From NCBI RefSeq assembly GCF_009208055.1, contig NZ_WFKI01000010.1:10919-74918 (forward strand): a stretch of DNA of 64,000 bases, read 5' to 3'. The stretch is from Poseidonibacter ostreae. Its GTDB lineage: Bacteria > Campylobacterota > Campylobacteria > Campylobacterales > Arcobacteraceae. The notes under the pieces are model-generated. The model worked only from the letters and a program-made list of their open reading frames with translations. It did no database searches and was not told the origin of the DNA. A program made the position numbers and the translations under genes. This document shows positions 58,259 to 64,000 of the stretch, piece by piece (the stretch's first letter is position 1; each line of letters opens with the position of its first letter).

Positions 58259-58680
58259 TGAAGTACTTAGTTTTAATTCTTGTTTTTGTATCTTTATTAG
58301 ATGCACAAATATATAGAAAAAAATCTCAAATTGTAGTAGATACAAAAGAGAAACTTATGTGGGTAGATGATATTTCAGTAGTTAAAATACTAAAAACACA
58401 TGAAGAAGCAATACCATATTGTGAAGCACTTGAATTTGCTGGATATTCTGATTGGAGAATACCTAAAATAGAAGAGTTTAAAACAATAGTGGATAAAAAG
58501 AATTTTAAAAACTATATAAATAGAGCATTTAAATATAATGTTCCAGATGGATATTGGGCTGAACGATCTCATTGGAGAACACTTTGGTTTTACGCTGATT
58601 ATATGCATTTTGTAAGTGGAACAGAATATTTTGATAGTAGACATAAAAATAAATATGTTAGATGCGTAAGAGATATATAA
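58258..58680 (+). CDS. Secreted DUF1566 (Lcl-type) domain protein
   Basis: 140 residues. Seen: signal peptide MKYLVLILVFVSLLDAQ, then the DUF1566 fold with TKEKLMWVDD (the T-x-L-x-W start), AIPYCEALEFAGYSDWRIPKIEEFKTIVD (the hallmark GY-x-DWRLP-x-x-x-E-L), and the end WFYADYMHFVSGTEYFDSRHKNKYVRCVRD (YVRCVR). DUF1566 domains are C-type-lectin-like and common in surface or periplasmic proteins; binding partner unknown. Start overlaps the previous stop (TAATG). Confidence 0.8.
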   Translation: MKYLVLILVFVSLLDAQIYRKKSQIVVDTKEKLMWVDDISVVKILKTHEEAIPYCEALEFAGYSDWRIPKIEEFKTIVDKKNFKNYINRAFKYNVPDGYWAERSHWRTLWFYADYMHFVSGTEYFDSRHKNKYVRCVRDI

Positions 58681-58710
58681 AATAAGAAAAATAAAAGAGG
58701 GGAAGATATT

Positions 58711-59241
58711 TTGAGTAAAAGAGTTTTAATATTACATGGTTTAGGTGGAAGTGATTATCCTCATTGGCAAGCTTGTTTAGCAGCTGATTTAATTAAACAG
58801 CACTACACTGTATCTTTTCCTGTAATGCCTAGTAGAGATAATCCAAAACTAGATGAGTGGAAAGAGTGTTTAAAAAAAGAGCTAGCACACTTTAATCCCG
58901 ATATTGTTATCTGTCACTCATTAGCAAATGTATTATGGTTTCATACTTGTGATGAACTTGATATTAGTTTGGAAAAACTTATGTTAGTTGCACCTGTAAG
59001 TAGAAGTAGAGTGGTTGAAGCTGCTAGTACTTTTTATCCTTACCCAATTGCAAAAGATTTAAAAGCTAAAGATATTATTATGTTAGCTTCTACAAATGAC
59101 CCATATATGAGTGAAGAAGAAGCCTTAGATTTAAAAGAAGAGTTAAATGTTGAAATAAACGTCTTAAAAAATGCTGGACATATAAATGCAGATTCTGGTT
59201 TTGGTTCTCATGATTTTACATTAGATTGGCTTAGAAAATGA
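58711..59241 (+). CDS. RBBP9/YdeN-type alpha/beta serine hydrolase
   Basis: 176 residues starting at TTG with GGGGAAG upstream. Seen: RVLILHGLGGSDYPHWQ oxyanion region, DEWKECLKKEL, nucleophile in IVICHSLANVLW (Ser70, in a C-H-S-L-A context instead of the common G-x-S-x-G), Asp130 in ASTNDPYMS, and His157 in NAGHINADSGFG. The triad is complete. Family members are small esterase-like proteins of mostly unknown substrate. It overlaps tsaD by 4 bases. Confidence 0.85.
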   Translation: MSKRVLILHGLGGSDYPHWQACLAADLIKQHYTVSFPVMPSRDNPKLDEWKECLKKELAHFNPDIVICHSLANVLWFHTCDELDISLEKLMLVAPVSRSRVVEAASTFYPYPIAKDLKAKDIIMLASTNDPYMSEEEALDLKEELNVEINVLKNAGHINADSGFGSHDFTLDWLRK

Positions 59242-60239
59242 TTTTAAGTATTGAAAGCTCTTGTGATGATAGTTCAATTGCAATAACAAATAGTGAAACT
59301 CTAGAACTTATTTATCACAAGAAAATATCTCAAGAACTACAACATAGTGTTTATGGTGGAGTTGTTCCTGAGTTAGCTGCAAGATTACATATAGAAGCAT
59401 TACCTAAAATACTTGAAGAGTGTGTCGAATATTTCCCAAAATTAAAAGCAATAGCAGTTACTTCTGCACCTGGATTATCAGTTACTTTAATGGAAGGTGT
59501 TACTATGGCCAAAGCTTTAAGTATTTCACTTGACCTTCCTCTTATTTCAGTTAATCACTTAAAAGGTCATATTTATTCTCTTTTTATAGAAAAAGAAGAA
59601 GTATTGCCAATGACTATTTTATTAGTTTCAGGTGGACATACGCAAATAATAGAAGCAAATTCATTAAATGATATGAATCTAATAGCAAGTACTATGGATG
59701 ATAGTTTTGGTGAAAGCTTTGACAAGGTATCAAAGATGTTAGGTCTTGGATATCCAGGAGGTCCTGTAGTTCAAGAGTATGCTTTAAAAGGTGATGAAAA
59801 TCGGTTTGAACTACCTGTTCCTTTAAGACAAAGTCCAAATATAGAGTTTTCATATTCAGGTCTTAAAAATGCTGTAAGATTAGTAATAGAAAAATGCACT
59901 AATGAAGATGGAATAGTTAGTGAAGAAGATAAATATGATATTTGTGCCTCATTTCAAAAAACAGCAATTGCACATATTATGCAAAAAACAAAAAAACTGT
60001 TTAAGCAAAAAGTTCCTACAAATTTTGCAATAGTAGGAGGAGCAAGTGCTAATATATATCTTCGAACTCAAATAGAAGAGTTATGTGTAAAAAATGGAAC
60101 AACTTTGTATTTAAGCCAGTTAAAATACTGTAGTGATAACGCAGCAATGATAGGTAGAGTTGCAGTTGAGCAATATAAACAAAAAGAGTTTACTTCTCTT
60201 GATGATATAGATGTACAATCAAGATTAAAAGGATTTTAG
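59238..60239 (+). CDS. tsaD: tRNA N6-adenosine threonylcarbamoyltransferase
   Basis: 333 residues, full length. Completes t6A37 in tRNAs reading ANN codons, with TsaB/TsaE (not in this window). Seen: ILSIESSCDDSSIAI at the start, metal-binding NHLKGHIYS (His107, His111), LVSGGHTQI, ASTMDDSFGESFDKVSKMLGLGYPGGP, and the C-terminal GRVAVEQ with CSDNAAMI. All signature blocks are intact. Confidence 0.97.
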   Translation: MILSIESSCDDSSIAITNSETLELIYHKKISQELQHSVYGGVVPELAARLHIEALPKILEECVEYFPKLKAIAVTSAPGLSVTLMEGVTMAKALSISLDLPLISVNHLKGHIYSLFIEKEEVLPMTILLVSGGHTQIIEANSLNDMNLIASTMDDSFGESFDKVSKMLGLGYPGGPVVQEYALKGDENRFELPVPLRQSPNIEFSYSGLKNAVRLVIEKCTNEDGIVSEEDKYDICASFQKTAIAHIMQKTKKLFKQKVPTNFAIVGGASANIYLRTQIEELCVKNGTTLYLSQLKYCSDNAAMIGRVAVEQYKQKEFTSLDDIDVQSRLKGF

Positions 60240-60620
60240 ATGATATTTGAAATGGGTGCAAAACTTGATGGAGATAATCACGATACATCAAAATATGATG
60301 AAAAACCAAAGAAGAAAAAAATAAGTAACAAAAATAATAAAACTAATAAACCTACTGCTCCAAGTACTTTTAATAAAAATGAAATTTTACCAAAGAATCA
60401 ACACCAATTGGTATTTACTTATGAGAAAAGAAAAGGAAAACCTGTAACATTAGTAGGTAGATTTTCTTTAAGTAATGATGATAAAAAAGAAGTATTAAAA
60501 CTATTAAAGAAAAAGCTAGCTTGTGGTGGTGCTATTAAAGAAGAATGGATTGAACTACAAGGTGATGTAAAAGATAGAATTATTACAATTTTACAAGCTG
60601 ATGGTTGGAAATTTAGATAA
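60240..60620 (+). CDS. SUI1/eIF1-like (YciH family) protein
   Basis: 126 residues, right after the tsaD stop. Seen: a disordered Lys/Asn-rich N-terminus (about 10-45) and a C-terminal SUI1 fold: VFTYEKRKGKPVTLVGRFSLS, LLKKKLACGGAIKEEWIELQGD, and VKDRIITILQADGWKFR. The ACGG...IELQGD pattern is the eIF1/SUI1 hallmark. Known: E. coli YciH can destabilise weak initiation complexes. Inferred: a translation factor or stress-response protein. Unlike YciH the N-terminus is a long low-complexity tail. Confidence 0.82.
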   Translation: MIFEMGAKLDGDNHDTSKYDEKPKKKKISNKNNKTNKPTAPSTFNKNEILPKNQHQLVFTYEKRKGKPVTLVGRFSLSNDDKKEVLKLLKKKLACGGAIKEEWIELQGDVKDRIITILQADGWKFR

Positions 60621-60635
60621 AACAAAGGGTATTTA

Positions 60636-62021
60636 ATGCAAAAAATATTTGATGAGGTAAACTCTTTAGATAAAAGATGTTACGAAGAGTTTTTTTTAAG
60701 TGAAGATATACTTATGGAACATGCATCTTCAAGTATGGCTTTATATATTGAAGAAAAATATCATGATAAAAAAACTATTTTAATAGTATGTGGCTCTGGA
60801 AATAATGGTGCTGATGGTATTGCCCTTGCAAGACTTTTACATACAAAATTTGATGTATCTTTATACTTTTATAAAGAAGTAAAAACTGATATTGGAAAAG
60901 TTCAGTATAAGAGAGCTAAAAGCTTAGGTGTTTCCTTCGCAAATAAAATACAAAATGCTGATATTATTGTTGATTGTATTTTTGGTTCAGGTTTAAATAA
61001 ATCATTAGATAATCAAGCTATCTCTTTAATTGAAGAACTAAATAGTTTAGAAGCTATAAAAATTGCTTGTGATATTCCAAGTGGAATTTTTAGTGATGGT
61101 CAAGTAAATTCTGTAGCCTTTAATGCTGATACTACTATTACAATGGGTGCTTTAAAAACTTCACTCTTTTCAGATACTGCTAAAGATTATGTAGGAAAAA
61201 TAAAAGTAGCTAATTTAGGAATTCAAAGAGAACTTTATGAAACAAATACAAATAAATACTTACTTGAAAAGAAAGATTTAAAACTTCCTCATAGAACTAA
61301 ACATAATTCTCATAAAGGTTCATATGGACATTTAAATGTAGTTGCAGGATGTAAAAAAGGTGCTGGAATAATTGCAGCAAAAGCAGCCTTTGGTTTTGGT
61401 GCTGGAATTGTAAGTGTTGTATGTCATGAAAATCTTGATTTACCTTACCATATTATGCAAACGCATTTTGTAAGTGAAAACTGCACTGCTATTGCAATTG
61501 GAATGGGACTTGGAAAATATGAAATAGATGAAGTTAAAAAAATACTTTCTAAAGATGTGAAAAAAATAGTTGATGCAGATTTATTTTATGATGAATTATT
61601 ACTTGATGTTTTAGATGAAGATATCGTTTTAACTCCTCATCCAAAAGAGTTTTGTTCACTATTAAAAATTTGTGATATTGCAGATATTACAATAGATGAG
61701 TTACAAAACAATAGAATCAAATATGTAGAAAAGTTTAGCTCTGTTTATCCAAAAGTAGTATTACTTTTAAAAGGAACAAATGTAATTATCTCTCAAGGGG
61801 ATAATTTATATATAAATACTTATGGCTCTGCTGTTTTAAGTAAAGGCGGAAGTGGAGATGTTTTAAGTGGTTTAGTAGGTTCCTTACTTGCACAAGGTTA
61901 TGAGCCTCTTGATGCTGCAATAAGTGCTAGTTTAGCACATGCTTTAGCTGCTTCAAATTTTAAAAGAAATGATTACTCATTAATTCCATCAGATTTAATA
62001 GAAGAGGTAAGAAGATTATGA
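60636..62021 (+). CDS. nnr: Bifunctional NAD(P)HX epimerase/dehydratase
   Basis: 461 residues. Repairs hydrated NAD(P)H. Seen: N-terminal epimerase (YjeF-N) domain (about 1-200) with VCGSGNNGADGIALARLL and FGSGLNKSL; C-terminal ADP/ATP-dependent dehydratase domain (about 215-461) with HKGSYGHLNVVAG, TPHPKEF, KGTNVIIS and the GSGDVLSGLVGSLLAQG motif. Both active domains look intact. In E. coli this protein is YjeF. It overlaps cutA by 4 bases. Confidence 0.93.
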   Translation: MQKIFDEVNSLDKRCYEEFFLSEDILMEHASSSMALYIEEKYHDKKTILIVCGSGNNGADGIALARLLHTKFDVSLYFYKEVKTDIGKVQYKRAKSLGVSFANKIQNADIIVDCIFGSGLNKSLDNQAISLIEELNSLEAIKIACDIPSGIFSDGQVNSVAFNADTTITMGALKTSLFSDTAKDYVGKIKVANLGIQRELYETNTNKYLLEKKDLKLPHRTKHNSHKGSYGHLNVVAGCKKGAGIIAAKAAFGFGAGIVSVVCHENLDLPYHIMQTHFVSENCTAIAIGMGLGKYEIDEVKKILSKDVKKIVDADLFYDELLLDVLDEDIVLTPHPKEFCSLLKICDIADITIDELQNNRIKYVEKFSSVYPKVVLLLKGTNVIISQGDNLYINTYGSAVLSKGGSGDVLSGLVGSLLAQGYEPLDAAISASLAHALAASNFKRNDYSLIPSDLIEEVRRL

Positions 62022-62332
62022 AAATAGTTTTAATTCAAACAACATGTGCTTCAAGAGCTGAAGCTAAAAATATTGCAAAAATTTTAATAGATTCAAAATT
62101 AGCAGCTTGTGTGCAGTTAAGTGAAGTAGAATCTTTTTATACTTGGAACGATGAGTTTTGTAGTGATAATGAAACATTAGTTAGTATTAAAACTAGAAAA
62201 GAAAATTTTGAAAAAGTTAAAAGCAAAATTAAAGAATATCATAGTTATGATGTGCCTGAAATTATTGAAATAGATATAACAAATTCAAGTAAAAAATATT
62301 TAAAATTTATAGGAGAAAATACGAATGAGTGA
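62018..62332 (+). CDS. cutA: Divalent-cation tolerance protein CutA
   Basis: 104 residues, full length. Seen: IVLIQTTCASRAEAKNIAKILIDSKLAACVQLS, VESFYTWNDE and EYHSYDVPEIIEIDI, the three conserved parts of this trimeric ferredoxin-like protein. Role in copper tolerance was proposed in E. coli but is disputed; its function is uncertain. It overlaps thiG by 8 bases. Confidence 0.93.
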   Translation: MKIVLIQTTCASRAEAKNIAKILIDSKLAACVQLSEVESFYTWNDEFCSDNETLVSIKTRKENFEKVKSKIKEYHSYDVPEIIEIDITNSSKKYLKFIGENTNE

Positions 62333-63104
62333 AATATTAAAAGTTGGTAATTACGAATTTAATAGTAGATTAATTGTAGGATCTGGAAAATATTCAGACT
62401 TTCAAACTACAAAAGATGCAACATTAGCTTCAGGTTCTGAGTTAATTACAGTTGCAATTAGAAGAGTAAATATTACAAACCCAAATGAAGAAAATTTATT
62501 AGATTATTTTAAAGATACAAATGTAAAATTATTACCAAATAGTGCTGGATGCTTTACAGCAGAAGAAGCAATTACTACATTTAGACTTATGAGAGAAGCT
62601 ACAGGAATTGATATTATTAAATTAGAAGTAATTGGGGATGCTAAAAAAACTTTATATCCAGATGTAATTGAAACAATAAAAGCTTGTGAGGTTCTTAAAA
62701 AAGAAGGCTTTACTATTATGGCTTATACTTCAGATGATCCAATTATTGCAAAAAAACTAGAAGATGCAGGAGCTGATGCAATTATGCCTTTAGCTGCACC
62801 TATTGGTTCAGGACTTGGTATTCAAAATCCATATAATATTGCTTTTATTAAAGATGCAGTGCAAGTTCCTGTTTTAGTTGATGCAGGACTTGGTTGTGCT
62901 TCTGATGCAGCTTATGCTATGGAATTAGGAGCTGAGGGGATTTTAGCAAATACTGCTATTGCACAAGCTGCTAATCCAATGTTAATGGCAGAAGCTTTTA
63001 GAGATGCTACAATTGCTGGAAGAAAGAGTTATTTAGCTGGAAGAATCCCTAAAAAACCTTATGCAACTGCATCTTCTCCAATTGATGGATTAATTCAGTT
63101 TTAG
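62325..63104 (+). CDS. thiG: Thiazole synthase
   Basis: 259 residues, full length. Forms the thiazole phosphate of thiamine from DXP, the ThiS thiocarboxylate and dehydroglycine; its DXP comes from the enzyme upstream of Dxr. Seen: IVGSGKYSDF, the Schiff-base lysine in DIIKLEVIGD (about 104), AAPIGSGLGI, and VPVLVDAGLGCASDAA. Other thi genes (thiS, thiH, thiF) are not here. Start ATG overlaps the cutA end. Confidence 0.96.
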   Translation: MSEILKVGNYEFNSRLIVGSGKYSDFQTTKDATLASGSELITVAIRRVNITNPNEENLLDYFKDTNVKLLPNSAGCFTAEEAITTFRLMREATGIDIIKLEVIGDAKKTLYPDVIETIKACEVLKKEGFTIMAYTSDDPIIAKKLEDAGADAIMPLAAPIGSGLGIQNPYNIAFIKDAVQVPVLVDAGLGCASDAAYAMELGAEGILANTAIAQAANPMLMAEAFRDATIAGRKSYLAGRIPKKPYATASSPIDGLIQF

Positions 63105-63157
63105 TAAAAATATAAGGAATTATATTAAATTTAGTAAAATTTCTTAATTTGCTAAAT

Positions 63158-63178
63158 TTGCTCTTGACAAAAGAGCAA
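63158..63178. promoter_or_regulatory. Inverted repeat over the -35 box of the tRNA promoter
   Basis: TTGCTCTT and AAGAGCAA, perfect 8-bp arms with 5 bases between, centred on the TTGACA -35 box at 63164-63169. No T tract follows on the plus strand, so it is not the thiG terminator on that strand. It could be a site for a regulator of the tRNA cluster. Confidence 0.45.
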
Positions 63179-63192
63179 AAACATAATATAAT
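63164..63192 (+). promoter_or_regulatory. Consensus sigma70 promoter of the tRNA cluster
   Basis: TTGACA, 17-base spacer, TATAAT: all 12 consensus positions and the ideal spacer. It is the only perfect match noticed in this window. It is followed by TCCGTCC and the first tRNA gene 31 bases on. Strong promoters with a GC-containing start region are typical for stable RNA genes under growth-rate control. Confidence 0.85.
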
Positions 63193-63223
63193 TCCGTCCA
63201 CTTTTCGAAAGAATAGTACCAGT

Positions 63224-63300
63224 CGGAGTGTAGCGCAGCCTGGTAGCGCACCTGGTTTGGGACCAGGGGGTCGAAGGTTCGAGTCCTTTCACTCCGACCA
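63224..63300 (+). tRNA. tRNA-Pro (anticodon UGG)
   Basis: Acceptor arms CGGAGTG / CACTCCG pair perfectly; anticodon stem CCTGG / CCAGG with TGG in the loop; T loop GGTTCGAGTCC; discriminator A; CCA encoded. First gene of the array. Confidence 0.97.
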
Positions 63301-63310
63301 TTTTATATGT

Positions 63311-63388
63311 GGTGGGTATAGCTCAGTTGGTTAGAGCATCGGTTTGTGGTACCGAGGGTCGCCGGTTCGAACCCGGTTACCCACCCCA
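63311..63388 (+). tRNA. tRNA-His (anticodon GUG)
   Basis: Acceptor GTGGGTA / TACCCAC, anticodon GTG in loop TTGTGGT. An extra G precedes the first pair (the G-1 that histidyl-tRNA synthetase needs) opposite C73; CCA encoded. Coordinates include G-1. Confidence 0.97.
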
Positions 63389-63399
63389 TTTTTTAAATT

Positions 63400-63476
<77 letters not shown>

Positions 63477-63507
63477 TTTTTTTAATCTTTTTAGAAAAAA
63501 AGATAAT

Positions 63508-63592
63508 GCGGATGTGGTGAAATTGGTATACACGCTAGACTTAGGATCTAGTGCTTTACGGCGTGAAGGTTCAAGTCCTTTCATCCGCACCA
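63508..63592 (+). tRNA. tRNA-Leu (anticodon UAG)
   Basis: 85 bases with a variable arm (GTGCTTTACGGCGTG region). Acceptor GCGGATG / CATCCGC; anticodon stem CTAGA / TCTAG, loop CTTAGGA with TAG; CCA encoded. Reads CUN codons. Confidence 0.97.
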
Positions 63593-63634
63593 TTTATACT
63601 TAAAGTATCTTCAGTCAAATGAATTTATACTTTT

Positions 63635-63711
<77 letters not shown>

Positions 63712-63714
63712 TTT

Positions 63715-63763
63715 AAAAAGCCTTGAATAAGAAGTTTTCAAAACTTTTGATTCAAGGCTTTTT
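63715..63763 (+). terminator. Terminator inside the tRNA array
   Basis: 14-bp outer stem AAAAAGCCTTGAAT / ATTCAAGGCTTTTT followed by ATTTTTAT; a smaller inner palindrome (AAGTTTT-C-AAAACTT) sits in the loop. It separates Pro-His-Arg-Leu-Gly from the second Arg gene. Confidence 0.85.
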
Positions 63764-63781
63764 ATTTTTATACTACAAAAT

Positions 63782-63858
<77 letters not shown>

Positions 63859-63898
63859 CTTTACTAATTTTAATTTCTAATACAGATTAATCTTTTAT

Positions 63899-63975
<77 letters not shown>

Positions 63976-64000
63976 ATTACAAGCTTTTATCTATTTGAAC

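Noticed and set aside
62018..63104. Thiamine riboswitch linked to thiG
   Set aside because: thiG overlaps cutA and is the last gene of the run; there is no leader in which a riboswitch could lie, and none was seen at the head of the run.
63149..63334. 61-residue ORF over the first tRNA genes
   Set aside because: It runs through the tRNA promoter, tRNA-Pro and the start of tRNA-His; the protein is a translation of tRNA sequence.

Overview
The window looks like a chromosomal segment from an Arcobacter-type member of the Campylobacterota (Arcobacteraceae). This rests on very AT-rich sequence, densely packed genes that often overlap by a few bases, frequent TTG and GTG starts, and characteristic gene families. 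Those families include a TorA/monohaem cytochrome pair like that of Campylobacter, a four-subunit pyruvate:acceptor oxidoreductase, LuxS, a DUF3373-type porin, orphan family-5 binding proteins, and sensor kinases with a GNIAHQWRQPL-type H-box. I saw no prophage, insertion sequence, CRISPR array or rRNA. The assignment to genus is inference from gene content, not from a marker gene search.

Layout. 0.2-7.2 kb: a TMAO/S-oxide reductase unit (torA, cytochrome) followed by a response regulator, a periplasmic family-5 binding protein and a sensor kinase, which overlap one another. 7.2-12.7 kb: a small membrane protein, an N-formylglutamate amidohydrolase-like gene overlapping an mnmD-like tRNA methyltransferase, a methyltransferase-like protein, luxS, two tiny ORFs, a Fic protein with an operator-like palindrome, and a YceB-like lipoprotein. 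12.7-20 kb: a complete RND efflux operon (outer-membrane channel, adaptor, pump) with its own two-component pair. 20-24 kb: an AbrB-family membrane protein, a small conserved protein and a double-Cache chemoreceptor. 24-27.3 kb: porC-porD-porA-porB on the minus strand. 27.3-30.8 kb: a HAD phosphatase, an orphan family-5 binding protein, rplM-rpsI.

30.8-39.9 kb is a phosphate-starvation regulon on the minus strand: pstS, a large EAL-CBS-GGDEF protein, pstC, pstA, pstB, phoU, a psiE-like gene, phoB and phoR. Two matching direct-repeat boxes (GTAAC(C) repeated at 11-bp spacing) precede pstS and pstC and probably bind the PhoB-like regulator. 39.9-45.3 kb: DUF1653-like ORF, prfA, rpsT, then glmM, lspA, leuC and mobA. 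45.3-48.4 kb: a sulfide-oxidation unit with a Tat-leader type II sulfide:quinone oxidoreductase, a small membrane protein and a secreted triple rhodanese.

48.4-51.6 kb: thrS-infC-rpmI-rplT in the classical order. 51.7-55.6 kb: a possibly leaderless unknown gene, a DUF3373-type porin, a secreted cytochrome-like protein that has lost its haem motif, and an RqcH/NFACT protein. 55.7-63.1 kb: lipoprotein, cdsA, dxr, a DUF1566 protein, a serine hydrolase, tsaD, an eIF1/SUI1-like protein, the bifunctional NAD(P)HX repair enzyme, cutA and thiG. 63.2-64.0 kb: seven tRNA genes (Pro, His, Arg, Leu, Gly, Arg, fMet), led by a perfect-consensus promoter and split by a terminator.

The most unusual items are the binding-protein/kinase/regulator module attached to TMAO reductase, the c-di-GMP protein inside the pst cluster, the haem-less cytochrome relative, the Tat-exported type II SQR with a triple rhodanese, and the repeat-rich region around fic.
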